Shown: one piece after another, positions 11,560-22,731 of the stretch
How the letters are laid out: the number at the start of each line of letters is the position of its first letter
Numbering within the stretch: position 1 is the stretch's first letter
Assembly: GCF_963576675.1 (NCBI RefSeq)
Contig: NC_088910.1
Location: 89,410,104 to 89,474,103 of the forward strand
Reading direction: 5' to 3'
Source: Euphorbia lathyris
Taxonomy: Eukaryota > Streptophyta > Magnoliopsida > Malpighiales > Euphorbiaceae
Length of the DNA: 64,000 nucleotides
Position numbers and translations under genes: made by a program
The notes under the pieces: model-generated
The model's input: the letters and a program-made list of their open reading frames with translations, nothing else
The model's database searches: none
What the model was told of the DNA's origin: nothing

Positions 11560-12478
11560 AGTTCAGTTTCCAGGTGCCGAATTTCTCTCTTATTACCGTC
11601 GAATCAGCCCGCACTCCACCGTTTTAGCCTTCCCATCACAGCTATTATTTTTCTTTGAACCGTTTGCGTCAGGTCTGCACTGTTCCACCCTTATTTTATC
11701 GCCTCCCTAAATGACTCGTCTCTTATCAACATCGCCTCGAAGCGGAATAACCTCCTCTTCCCTAGCCGTGTTACATTATCTTCTTCACACTGTATTAGGA
11801 TGGGGTGGTGGTCTGAGGAGACTCGAGCCAGGGTATGTACCCGAGTTGCCAGAAATAACCCAATCCAGTTCTGGTCCGCCAAGGCTCTATCAAGCCGCTC
11901 CCATATAGCTTCAGCACCATGTCTTCTGTTAAACCATGTAAGTTCAGTACCGACAAAGCCCAGGTCCATTAAATTGCATTCCTCTATACAGTCATGGAAA
12001 GCATTCATTTCCCCATCTCCACGAGTCCTCCCTCCTTTCTTTTTGAGTGCCAAAGGATTTCATTGAAATCACCAAAGCATATAAAAGGGAGTGAATCTAG
12101 ACCAAAGACATGTTTAATTAATTCCCATGTATCCTTTTTATTCGCCCTCTCAGGCCAGTCATAAATCCCTATACCCCTCCAAATAGTTATAATATTTTCT
12201 TTGATCAGAAAGTAGACACAGTGGTTAGAGTATCTCGTAATTTCAAGGTCCACACACTTTTTCCACCCAAAGATAAGACCTCCACTTGTTCCAATGGAAT
12301 CAATAATAAAAAAGTTAAAATTAGGAAAAGCTAGATACAAATGATTGCAATCGTTTTTCTGAAGACGGGTTTCCATCAAGAAAAACACATCTGGATAATT
12401 TTCCCTCATTATCCTTCTGAGGGTTCGGAACGTCTATGAGTTATCCATCCCTTGAACGTTCCAACTGAGTATTTTCAT
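11560..12478 (-). pseudogene. LINE ORF2, AP-type endonuclease domain
   Basis: ORF2 begins at 12478 with MKILSWNVQG, the standard plant L1 start, and meets an in-frame stop soon after. Endonuclease motifs follow in order: FFLMETRLQ (12385-12360), GGLIFGW, ICFGDFNEIL (near 12080), a frame change, LTWFNRR, WERLDRALAD, and SSDHHPI (near 11800). A weak match to the linker (MGRLKRWSAG, KREIRHLE) reaches about 11560. At least one stop and one frameshift separate the pieces, so it is not functional. Confidence 0.75.
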
Positions 12479-13113
12479 AATGTAGGGTGGGACCAATCCT
12501 TGGTCTCCACCCTTTGGTTTTCACAGATCAATACCTTTTTTCGACTGAACCATTCGTGCTCATAGTTGGCTTCATGATGTTCAACAACTTCTCGATTTCT
12601 CTTTACCCCATTAGCTCGGGCTTCTCCTGTTTGTTCTAAAGTCTGTCGCACAGAACCACACAGTTGGCTACCTCTGGCTAGGTTTTTCAGTTTTGTCTAT
12701 CGTCGAATTGATTTTTCACCAAGCCTGTCACTTGCAGCAAATACCATTTCCATGGGTTGAATCGGTCCGTTGAGATTAACATATTCGGTACAAGGTTTCT
12801 TAACACCTGACGTCGACTGTTTCTCCTAGCTTACTAGCTGAGCCGTAACTTCATCAGTCCTCGGCAACACCAGATCTTCTTCCATATCAATTATTTCATT
12901 ACCGTGCGCCTCACATATTTCTCCGTATGGAGCTGTATTCCTCGGATTTCCCTCCCTCTGGTTAGTTACTCTTTCGTGTAGGTCTCCTTCAGCGTTCTGA
13001 GTTGTTTCGATATCCCTAGGGAAATCCAGTCTACGTCTAGTGGTATCCAGTTTCTCAAAACCATCAGAAGCTGTTGTGGCTGAGTTATCTTTAGAGTGTT
13101 CACATCTGAATCC

Positions 13114-13365
13114 CTAGTTTACACTGTGGAGTTTGTAGGGTGATGCTCTCAGCTTGGGATCATATGGCCATTCATCATCAACTTCCCGGGCCAAACCTGC
13201 CTCACAATCATCATATACATGTCCAATTATCCCACATAGATAGCAAAAATTTGGGAGCTTTTCGTACCGGATTGGTATCCAGATTTCCTCGCCTTCACTA
13301 TCCACAACCACCACCCCGCGGGTGAGTCTGCGCAGAACATGCACCTTTATACGGACCCGAACCGT
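13114..13365 (-). pseudogene. LINE ORF1 fragment with CCHC zinc knuckle
   Basis: The frame contains a basic strand, IWIPIRYEKLPNFCYLCG, then a CX2CX4HX4C knuckle completed by HVYDDC. This is the DUF4283/zf-CCHC_4 type of Gag-like protein in plant LINEs, an RNA-binding chaperone. The N-terminal part is missing at the 13366 breakpoint. Confidence 0.65.
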
Positions 13366-13680
13366 TTCTTCACCGTTTATTTGATTTACGGATATTCGAC
13401 CGTCCGAATCACTCGAAATTTAAACCATAGCATCCTTATGCATAGATCTAAATCCTAACTGAAGAGTTTTTGAGTTTCGGCAGTGTTTAGAGAGGAAACG
13501 TCTTAGACAGAGTTTAGAGGCGAATGAACGGGTGTGTTTTCTTCAATTGGTAGCCAAGGTAAGTAACTATCAACTATATTTTGAGTTTTATGTATATCGA
13601 TATATACAAAGAATTTTCAGAAATTGATATTTCAGGGTTTATACGGGTATTTTGTAAAATTGGGATTTTACACGATTTTG
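13366..13680 (+). repeat. Partial left LTR copy
   Basis: From CGTTTCTTCACCG to GGATTTTACACGATTTTG it matches 20337-20655 with only a few substitutions. The match stops abruptly at both ends: at the LINE on the left and at a 48-bp tandem array on the right. Confidence 0.85.
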
Positions 13681-13823
13681 ATAGTAATTGAGGAATATCG
13701 ATATTTGGTAATACCTAAGAAATAATTGATAGTAATTGAGGAATATGAATATTTGGTGATAGCTAAGAAATAATCGATAGTAATTGAGGAATATGGATAT
13801 TTGGTGAAAGCTAAGAAATAATT
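13680..13823 (+). repeat. 48-bp tandem repeat, three copies
   Basis: Units at 13680-13727, 13728-13775 and 13776-13823 start GATAGTAATTGAGGAATAT and differ at only a few positions. The array begins exactly where the LTR similarity ends. Confidence 0.9.
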
Positions 13824-15528
13824 TGGAATTTTTTGAGGATAGAGTAACTAGCTAATGAGGTGTAAAAAATGAGATTTGATGGTTAGCAATAAATTGATAT
13901 TTGGTGATACGGGTTATGAGTAAGTCATAACTTTGAGCTAGAGATGTAGAGAATGGTCTATATAGGTGCTGCTGGAAAATTCGATTCGTACCTGAATCTT
14001 GTGATGCATTTTTCGACCAGATAGAGGCCGAATCTGTCATAGAGTCCTAAATGAAAGTTCTTTATTTTTGTCTTACGTTTCCAGAGGTTTTTGAATCGCC
14101 TTAATCAGACTTCGTATGAAGAAGTTAGGCTGGAAATGACATATATTGGTCTTTTTAGCTATCAACCGGAATTTGGTTTTTGTTTTGATTTTTTTTCTCT
14201 TTATTTGAGAGACATTGCTACTGGTTTACATGATAAGTTGGTCTTCTTAGGAATATAGGAAATTGAGGGAATGATAAAGTGATCAATTGAAGATAATAGA
14301 TATGGGATTGAGAAAGATAAAATGTGGAGGTTTCATTTAATGAGTTTGGAAGTTGATTACTGATTGGGAGATTATAACATGAATTTAGTGTATTATAGAA
14401 TCTTAAGTTGAATAAATGAGATCTGAAATTTAAATTACTGTTTTATTGGTGAACTTTATCGGGTTGAGGTTTAGAATTATTGAGAATTATATAAATGATG
14501 TTTAGAGATATACCGATGTTAGTGATCAATGGGAAGTAAGTGTGAGAATATATTTGGAGTTCATGATTTGATGAATAAATATGAAAATTTGGTAAACTTA
14601 AATAGTGTTTGAGGAAATAATTAAGATATGAATTTTGAGGAAAATTTTTCTGATCTTAAGCACAGTTTGAGGTAGGAAATTCAGAGATCAATATGATATA
14701 AGAGGATATATAAGTTGATAATTGAAATTTTGTAGTAGATATATTGTTAATAGAAGTTATTTTTAGTTGAAGTTTGTATGATTATGGTTTAAGTTTATAT
14801 AAGGATCAAATTGAGTGTTTATAAGTCAAATAAGAAAATCGAATGATATTATAGATTTATTGACTTTTATGGGTATAAAGATATTATTTGGAGTTTGGAG
14901 AAGACAAAAAAAACCCATTGATTATCGTAATTTAGGTACTCTATCATCCTTGGTTATATGGTTTGGAGAAAAGATTGAAGTTTCTTTAGATTGATAAATG
15001 ATATACAGAGTGATGAAAAAAAAAACATATTAGCTTGATTGATTTTGAGGAGTTAAATGGAGAATTATAAGAGTGATGTTGATCTAAAGAATTTATGAAA
15101 TGACTCTTATTGATAGGAAATTGTAACATAATAGGGTTTACATTTGATTGAGGATGATGATTGAAGTTAATGATACGAATCATGATTGGAGTGAAAAATT
15201 ATAGATTTAAGTATTATTATGATGAAATATGATTATAGGTGTATGATGTTTATTGATTCGAATTATTTGGAAGATCTAAGAAAAATATAATATCGTACAT
15301 ACACTACAAGAAAACAGTGAATTAGCGACCGAATTTAGCAACCGAAATATATTCGGTCGCTAAATACCAACCAAACCATATCTCCCTGTTGCAAAAAGTC
15401 GCTGTAAAAGTTTTGGCCCATTTTACCAACCTTATTTTTTTTAGCGACCCTCGCCTGTTGCAAAATTAATATTAAAAATTAAAGGAAAAATAAAATTGTT
15501 TTTAAGTTGTGCTTTATAACAATAAAGA

Positions 15529-15866
15529 AAACCTAATCGCTAATCTCTTTCTCCAAAGCCGCCGTTCTCCCCTCTTTCTCAATCCCTAACCCGTAATATC
15601 TTTCCTCTCATCTCCCTTCATGACCTAAAATTGAAAAGCTAATCTCTCTTTCTCTTCATGGCGGTTCCTCTCCCTTGATTTCGATGACTACTCATAGTCA
15701 GTCTCTTCTACGTTTTTTAGAAGAAAAGGAGAGACCAGGGGAAGCGTTTTTTGGAGTCGTCCAGGAAGAAGAATTGCAGAGTCCAGGAAGAAGCTTTTGG
15801 TCGGTCTCTTCAAATCAGCAGAAACAGTTTCTGCAATCCCATTCTTCCGATTCTTGCAACTTAGGT
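15529..15866 (+). other. Gene-leader-like region inside the CACTA element
   Basis: A CT-rich stretch with CTAATCTCTTTCTCC, CCTCTTTCTCAATCCC and CTTCATGGCGGT resembles a plant 5' untranslated region leading to an ATG. The coding frame from 15660 meets a stop after six codons. A second frame from 15675 stays open for 104 codons but crosses a possible splice donor (AGGTATCTGG near 15864). It may be the first exon of a captured gene; I cannot identify it. Confidence 0.3.
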
Positions 15867-16633
15867 ATCTGGTTACGATTAGGCTTATTTTTATGGGTGG
15901 GTTCGACTTTTTTTATGGTCAGGTGTCCCCAATTGGTATGCTTATTTTTAATTAGGTGTTTCTTGTTTGCAGATTACAGAACTGATTAGGGATTGGGCTT
16001 TTCTAATCTACCTATGGATGGTTAATATCATGCCCGTCCATCTGGCCATACATCTCATGTGGGTTCTTTCCAATCATTTGCTTTTTTTGGTCATTAGTAT
16101 TCTTATGTTTTCCCTAATTGTGGTCAGAATCTGAGATATGGTAGATGTGTTTTTGTTTATTATGTATATATTATTGCTATTGTGGTTTGTGGATATATTG
16201 AACCATTTGTTATTTTGTATTGCATCTTTTTGTCAATTCTACATGTGTATAGGTTGTTGGAGGCTTTTTAAAGTTATGGAACTCTCAATCTAACTGAACT
16301 GATAGCTTCACGCCTTCTGGCTGCTTTTGTTTTATCTTTCTTCAAGTTTTAGCAACATTGTAGTTTTAGTTTGTTAACATGCCCTTGATGTTGATATTGG
16401 TATAGAAATTGCTTTCAACTGATGTATGTAACTATATCTGGTTTAGAAATTGATATATAGCTTCCTTGTCTTATTGTGCATATACTCAGAGATGGATTTT
16501 AAGCAGCCAATTACAAGTGTATAGATAAATTGATCATGTTGGAATAAGTAGACAAAGGTTGAATTTCCTGTTTAATCAAGTTCTTGTGTTCTTTGAGTGA
16601 CAAAGATCTTAGTTGTGATTTGTGATGGTGTAG

Positions 16634-16712
16634 GTCCTTAATCAGGCCTTTTTATGTTCTGTAGCTTATTTGTGGAGTGCTTTGAGCCGCATTAAGCTCC
16701 AAGATACTTTAG
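16634..16712 (+). pseudogene. Exon-like fragment captured in CACTA
   Basis: The block is preceded by TAG at 16631-16633 (and by a second possible acceptor ending 16664) and followed by GTAATT. It is open throughout and encodes a short peptide ending YLWSALSRIKLQDTL. I do not recognise the source gene. Confidence 0.35.
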
Positions 16713-16886
16713 GTAATTATTTTTATATCTTTTCTCCTTTTGCTTTTGGAGCTCACTTTATGAAGTTTGCAAACAATATAGGTTAAGCATTAGATGCTTT
16801 ATGCAATTCTAACAATATTTACATGAATTCTGTTTCGTAAAAACAAGTTATAATGTTCCTGAATCTTGCTTGCACCGAATTCAGAA

Positions 16887-17000
16887 TTTTGTCTCTCTCT
16901 AACTTTCCAATCTCCTTCCTTTTAGATTAATTGTGACACACAGATTGTGGCACAATTAATCTAAAACGAAGGAGATCGGAAAGTTAGGGAGAGACGAAAA
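16887..17000. repeat. 50-bp-arm hairpin inside the CACTA element
   Basis: The arms 16887-16935 and 16951-17000 pair with one bulge, two mismatches and one wobble around a 15-base loop (ACACACAGATTGTGG). It could be a minute foldback element or a small-RNA-producing hairpin; the sequence alone does not decide. Confidence 0.8.
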
Positions 17001-18500
17001 TTGATAGTTTATAATGTTAGTCTATCATGAATTTAATCATTGAATTGCTTTTGCTATCTATGGATCTTTAAATTCCAAGATTTTTTCCTCAATATTTCTT
17101 TTTGATGACTTCCTGAATCTGAATGCTTATAGTAATTTCTTATCCGTCCATTAAATTTTCTTATCATCATCTGAGAAGTTTCTTTTGCACAAGTTGGAAG
17201 GTCAAAATGCAAAACTTGTGTGTCATTGTGCATTTTCATTGTCACCCTGACATAAAATGGAGTTGATGAGTTCTGAACCGTAAACATAATCTCAAGCTAG
17301 TAAATTGAAGGCAAAAGATTGTTTTGCGAATTGAAAATAGTCTAAGAGTCATATATCTCCAGTCGTATACACTCGATTGTTATTTCGAATGAAGAATGTG
17401 AAATACCTAGGCTCAAGATGATTTTTTTAGCACAGGGTCGTTCTGTTATTGTCTTGAAATGACATGACAAATATCCTAGCAAGGATTGCTAGGATTTTGA
17501 TATTGTATGGTTCTACATTGTCTTTTGGGATTATTAATAGCCTTGTAACTTAGGGAGAATCTAAATCTGATTTTATTAGCACCAACCTCTTAAAAAGCAC
17601 ATTTTTTTCAGATTTATTGCTTCCATGTATTTCTAAAAGAACACAGGTACATTTGATTTCTATAGTCGACACAGTTTATCATTTAGGTTCCTTTATTTTT
17701 AAAGTTTTGGTGCATTTTGTCAACTGTCATTTTTAGTTTCAAATATATGTTTGAAATCACTTCCTCTTTTTTTTATGAAGATATGCTTATTTCCATGTTT
17801 TGGGTTACTTATAGTATATTTCTTTAACGTATCCTTTCACAAGTTGAATGATGTTTGCCTTTTATAAAGCTAACAGAACTCTTAGTTGTTCAAATTGAAA
17901 TTTGAAATTGGGTATCAATCTCTAGGTAAGACTGTAAGAGTTATGAAGTTTGTCATTTATATTCTACTTTCACTAGCTCTGTAGTTGTAAGCATGGTACA
18001 AATATTTTAGTGTGGTAAAGAGTTGTTATTTTATAGACCTCAAGTTTGGTAAAGAGCAGAAATATTGTGTAATTTGTACACTTGTAGATGATCTTGATGC
18101 ATAAATTCTCCTTTTCTATCCATATATATTCTAGAAATAGTGCTTCAACTTTCCATTAATTTGTGCATCAAGTTTGGTTGTTTCAATCTATTTCTCTATA
18201 TTGGGCTTTTCTGTTTCTATCCACATTAACACTAGAAATAATATCTTAAAAAGGTTAGGAATTATATGAGAGATTGTTCTTTTGACAGTTGTTAATTTAT
18301 ATTGAGAATAGTGATAAGGTATCAAAATATGCCTATGGTTTTTGGGGAAGTATCAATTTAGCTCCACGTACAAAATAGCACCAATACACATAGTACCTTC
18401 CAAGATTGCGGTAAATGTGTTCCGCTGTGATAATATTTGATAGGACAAAAAGATGTTTGCTTTGGTGTTAGTTTTTATATGTTTGCAATTTCGTTTGTAG

Positions 18501-18566
18501 GCAGTAAAGGAATTAAACATCATGACATGTGAGCCATTCAATAAAAATGACTTCATAACAATTCAG
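18501..18566 (+). pseudogene. Captured exon resembling PPIL2/PUB49 (U-box cyclophilin)
   Basis: A 66-bp open block sits between TTTGTAG and GTGTGT, good acceptor and donor sites. Its 22 codons begin AVKELNI and end DFITIQ, with TCEPF between. From memory of the family, plant and animal U-box cyclophilins (PPIL2/PUB49) have an A(I/V)KELNI stretch followed about ten residues later by T-D-EPF-x3-D-(L/I)-ITIQ. Here the ten residues between are missing, so the fragment is internally deleted. Flanking exons of that gene are not found. Confidence 0.45.
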
Positions 18567-18759
18567 GTGTGTTGTCAAATGCATTTCATAGCCTGCAACG
18601 TGCTTACTAATTTCGAGTTATTTTTGTCCACTGCTATAATATATATGAATGGTTATTATATTACTAACTTGTTATATTGTTTATTTAAATTGATTGTAAG
18701 AAACTTCTGAACTTCTTACCCAAGTTGAAGTTGAACAAACTTTGAGAAAATTGTTGTTT

Positions 18760-18889
18760 CCATTATGAACGACAAGAACGATTGCCTGAAGGTATACACT
18801 TGCGTTCTAATGCAGTTGATGACAGTGAGCTTCGGAAGAGAGAGACATATCTAGAGACACAAATCAGGCCATCTATATTTTTGACTTAA
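18760..18889 (+). pseudogene. Unidentified coding-like block in CACTA
   Basis: The frame reads HYERQERLPEGIHLRSNAV then DDSELRKRETYLETQIRP and stops at 18889. The composition is protein-like (charged, helical) and unlike the AT-rich surroundings. I do not recognise the family. It is followed directly by the 113-bp tandem duplication. Confidence 0.35.
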
Positions 18890-18897
18890 CTTATTAG

Positions 18898-19123
18898 GTT
18901 AACTTAGGAGGTTTGAATCTGATATTTATGTATTTTGACATACACTTCAAATTATATATATAAATTTATATTTCTAGTTTCAAGAATATAATTAATATGT
19001 TAATTTTTGTGTTAACTTAGGAGGTTTGAATATGATATTTATGTATTTTGACATACACTTCAAATTATATATATAAATTTATATTTCTAGTTTCAGGAAT
19101 ATAATTAATATGTTAATTTTTGT
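18898..19123 (+). repeat. 113-bp tandem duplication
   Basis: 18898-19010 and 19011-19123 are the same sequence with two differences seen by eye, starting GTTAACTTAGGAGGTTTGAA. It lies near the right end of the CACTA element. Confidence 0.9.
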
Positions 19124-20032
19124 GTAGTTTATTTGTAATCATAATTATAGTTGTAATTGTTATTATAAAATAAAAAATTTGGTCCACTGTATTCTTATTG
19201 GAATTTATAATTTCGCAATAAATTTTTTTATAAATTACAATGGAATATAGTATTACAGTCTGTAGGTATATCTAAATTCAACAATTATCCAAAATATTAC
19301 CGACAATAATTCTGTCGTAGTCCGTCAGTAAATTGGTTCCTGTTAGCAACCGAACATGGTTGCAAAATCGGTTGCTAAATGTTGCGATCGTTTTTGCAAC
19401 CGCATAAACGGACGCAATATCTGCAACCTATTAAAAAAGAATCTGGTTGGTGAATTTACAAACTTGCTACTTACCGACCGAATGTGTTCGGTCGCTAAAT
19501 GGCAAATTTCGGTTGCTAAACTTAGTTAGCAACCGAATTAGCAACCGAAATTTCGGTTGCTAACTCACTGTTTTCTTGTAGTGATATTAGTGTTTCAAAA
19601 GTGATATTTTGACGTTTATAGAATTTGGAGATAGGTGAAATATATTTGATATATATGCAATTGATGGAATCAATTGTGATTTACATTTATTAAAGTGGGA
19701 TTTGGTGTATGTTAGGAAGATATGAATGATATTTGAAGTTTTATTGTGGATTATGGCGATGGTCCCTAAGGCTTTAGTTGCTTAGTCTTTGCAACTAGGT
19801 TGAAGTTTAGAGTTACTAAGAGTTATATTTAAATGAGTGTTACAAAGATATCGATATTGAGAAATCATGGAGTCAATGGAAGGAAACGCTAGAATTTGTG
19901 GTCTTATGATAATTATGAGGAATCTTGATCATGTGAAATAATTTTGTGATCTTGAAGATTATTTGAGGAAGAAAAATTAAATTAGAGAACGTGAATTTCG
20001 AGGACGAAATTTTTCTTTAAGGTGGGGAGAAT

Positions 20033-21551
20033 TGTCACGTCCGTGTCTAAATTTCTAGAATTTATACCTTGATAGTAATATATGTTATAATTATTAGGTG
20101 AGTGATTTTTATTTGGTGCTATAGGAAAAGTTTGGAGTTAATTCGATGGTTTTAGGTATAAATTAAAAGTTTAGGAAAATTTTAAAAGATTATATTAAGA
20201 TGAAGGATTAAACTGGATATTCGCCAGATTTGGTATATATAAATAGAAATCGGCGGGAGAGGCAGAGATTATCCATCATTTTTTTATTTTACTTTCTTTT
20301 TATATTCCTTTTAAATTTATCAGTTTTCTCTTCAACGTTTCTTCACCGTTTCTTTGATTTACGGATATTCGACCGTCCGAATCACTCGAAATTTAAACCA
20401 TAGCATCCTTATGCATAGATCTAAATCCTAACCGAAGAGTTTTCGAGTTTCGGCAGTGTTTAGAGAGGAAACGTCTTAGACAGAGTTTAGAAGCGAATGA
20501 ACGGGTGTGTTTTCTTCAATTGGTAGCCAAGGTAAGTAACTATCAACTATATTTTGAGTTTTATGTATATCGATATATACAAAGAATTTTCAGAAATTGA
20601 TATTTCAGGGTTTATACGGGTATTTTGTAAAATTGGGATTTTACATGATTTTGCTTTTTATTGTGAAATGATGGTTTCAAATGAAGCTATTGACTATGCT
20701 TCTATGTGATTTTCAGATTTTACTTAATTATGTTGTTTAAGGCTTAATTTGGTTGATTTACATATATACATATATGTTTTTGGTTTCAATATATAGATCT
20801 ATATTGAACAAAATGAATTTGATGATTTCTTACGAATTGTTTTTGGATTGAGAAATCTGTTGCGATTATTGTTGTTATTATTTTGGATTGAAGTCCAAAT
20901 ATGATTTTTATGAGTTGTGATATTTCGAAAGTTTAAATGGTTTTGTCCATCTAGAATTGTCCGGGGTAGGAGTTGTATTTGTAAGACCATATCTAATGGC
21001 GGTATGACCAGAGCTGGTAGTCCTAACTGTTAGGCAAGGAACGAGATATAAATGAGATATCTCGATATTGTTATGATTGATGTTATGATCTACACGGGTG
21101 GAATTCGAGGATGGATACACATATACAAATTTTATTTTATGAACTTAAGTTTTGAGTATATTTTATAAGGTTTTGATGACTATCTTATAAACTTAAGTTT
21201 TGAGTATATTTTATAAGGTTTTGATTAAATCCCTTTATAAATGTATATATGTAGCTATGTTAAGTAAAGTTGGTTTTTATAGTTGATAATTTCTTACTGA
21301 GATTTTTGTCTCACGTTTTTAAATGTTTTAATGTTTTTAGGTGAGAAAGTACAGGAAATAGAGAAGGTTACCAACCGATTAGGCGAGGTTTGGCAGTTGG
21401 CTGCTTGTTGTTAGAATTATGGTTGGAACTTTGGTATTTCAATTGTAATATATTAGAGTTGGAAAAGATAGGTTGAGGTCCTTGGTAAATATTATGATCT
21501 TTCTATTTCACGCCCGATGCCGATTGAGGTCGTCTAGGGTCGGGTGTGACA
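20033..21551 (+). repeat. Gypsy 3' LTR, complete
   Basis: It starts TGTCACGTCC directly after a polypurine tract and ends GTGTGACA, so TGTCAC/GTGACA are its short inverted ends; length 1519 bp. It contains a promoter-like TATATATAAATAG (about 20232-20245) and a direct repeat of about 40 bases near 21140-21225 (ACTTAAGTTTTGAGTATATTTTATAAGG twice). Its end abuts the 5' leader of the next Copia element at 21552. Confidence 0.85.
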
Positions 21552-21741
21552 CGATACGCTTGGCGTGACTTGTTCAATTCAATCTTTTCTTCCAGTCTTT
21601 CGAAGTTCTGGAATTCTTTGGTGTTTTCACGAATTATTTTGTGATTTTCTCTTTCAGAATCTCTGTTTTTGATTTTGAATTTCAATTCATCTTCATTAAT
21701 CTTCTGTTTATGAAATTAATTGAAGATCTGAAACCCTAGAA

Positions 21742-22719
21742 ATGTCTACGGAAGGAAATTCTCAAAACGGAGAAGGTGTTCGCACAAATCTTCCTCCTCC
21801 TGATCTTTCTCTCAATCCCGCTAGCTTTTATTATCTTCATCCCGGTGAAAATCCGAGCCATGTGTTGGTTGGACAGTTGCTTGATGGAAGCAATTTTCAC
21901 TCTTGGAGTCGTGATTTCAAACGTGCTGTCCGGGCTAAAAATAAATTGGCGTTCATCGATGGATCGGTGTCAACTCCAATTCCTACGAGTATCAACCGTC
22001 CGGCTTGGGATCGCTGTAATACTATAGTCTTCCAGTGGATTACTCGGTCTGTTACGCCCTATATTGCTTCCAGTGTTAACTTCTTTGAGTCTGCTAGAGA
22101 TGTTTGGGTAAATCTTAATCAACGTTTTTCTTAAGGTGATTCTCTCAAAATCTCTGAATTACAAGAAGAGTTGTTTAATTTTGCACAGGGATCTTTATCT
22201 GTAACCGATTTCTATACGAAACAATTGACTTTATGGGAGGAGTTACAAAATTATAGACCATTGTCTTTGTGTGCTTGTAATCCTTTATGTACATGTGCTA
22301 AGCTTCTAACTCAGGCCAAGAATCATCATGATGAGGATATAGTTATTCGATTTCTTAAAGGTTTGAATCAAGATTATTCTAATGCTCGGTCTCAGATTTT
22401 CCTCACAAAACCTTTACCTGATATCACTACTATATTGTCTGTGATTCTTCAGCAAGAACGTCAATTCTCTAGACATAATAGTGTTATTAGTATAGAATCA
22501 TCTGTTAATCTTGCTAAGAGACAGTTTTATGATAATAAGAAGAAAGGCCCAAAGTGCAGTTCCTGTGATAAGCCTGGTCATACAGTTGATCAGTGCTATT
22601 GAAAGCATGGATTTCCTGTGGATTTCAAATTCACCAAGAAGATGGGAGGAGCTGATACTTCTTATGGTAATGTTGCTAATATTGAGGGCTGCAATTCTGA
22701 AAATACAGGGTCTTTCCAG
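21742..22719 (+). pseudogene. Copia Gag (UBN2 type) with CCHC knuckle
   Basis: It starts MSTEGNSQNGEG. The N-terminal region holds the LDGSNFHSWSRDF block typical of plant Copia Gag (about residues 49-61), then the UBN2 region (IRFLKGLNQDY) and a zinc knuckle CSSCDKPGHTVDQC around 22553-22596. In the same frame there are stops at 22132 (where the family has Gln), after the knuckle at 22600 (Trp to stop) and at about 22720. The capsid-like protein would not be made whole. Confidence 0.8.
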
Positions 22720-22731
22720 TAACCTTTACCT

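Larger units (their letters stand above)
11560..13365 (-). mobile_element. L1-type LINE remnant without reverse transcriptase
   Basis: Minus-strand order is ORF1 zinc-knuckle piece (13365-13114), ORF2 start (12478), then endonuclease domain down to about 11560, where recognisable sequence stops. The reverse transcriptase that should follow is absent. The right edge coincides with the start of a Gypsy LTR-like segment at 13366, so this junction is a breakpoint between two elements. Confidence 0.75.
15302..19583. mobile_element. Non-autonomous CACTA transposon with host-gene fragments
   Basis: Both ends carry the CACTA terminus CACTACAAGAAAACAGTGA (inverted at the right end), flanked by a 3-bp duplication ATA (15299-15301 and 19584-19586), the hallmark of this superfamily. 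Subterminal regions are packed with GCAACCGAA and GCGACCGAA in both orientations. Total length is 4282 bp. No transposase is readable. The interior has gene-like structure instead: a TC-rich leader near 15540-15660, exon-like blocks with GT/AG borders (16634-16712, 18501-18566) and a further coding-like block at 18760-18886. It lies inside the Gypsy-like element and so inserted after it. Confidence 0.9.
13366..21551 (+). mobile_element. Non-coding Gypsy-like LTR element, 5' truncated
   Basis: A complete 3' LTR (20033-21551) is preceded by a sequence typical of plant Gypsy polyprotein ends and polypurine tract (GAGGACGAAATTTTTCTTTAAGGTGGGGAGA at 20000-20030, quoted by its key parts). About 315 bases of the same LTR recur in direct orientation at 13366-13680. 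Between them I find no Gag or Pol text, only AT-rich sequence with GATATTTGG and TTTGAGGA words, plus a CACTA insertion. This fits a large non-autonomous derivative. The left LTR is incomplete on both sides. Confidence 0.65.

Noticed and set aside
13366..13440. Extension of LINE ORF1 into the LTR-like segment
   Set aside because: The minus-strand frame runs on for some codons, but the DNA from 13366 matches 20337 onward, which has no LINE context, so the boundary is at 13366.
15675..15989. 104-codon open frame as a complete gene in the CACTA element
   Set aside because: It crosses likely splice signals and has no recognisable domain; kept only as a possible captured leader or exon.
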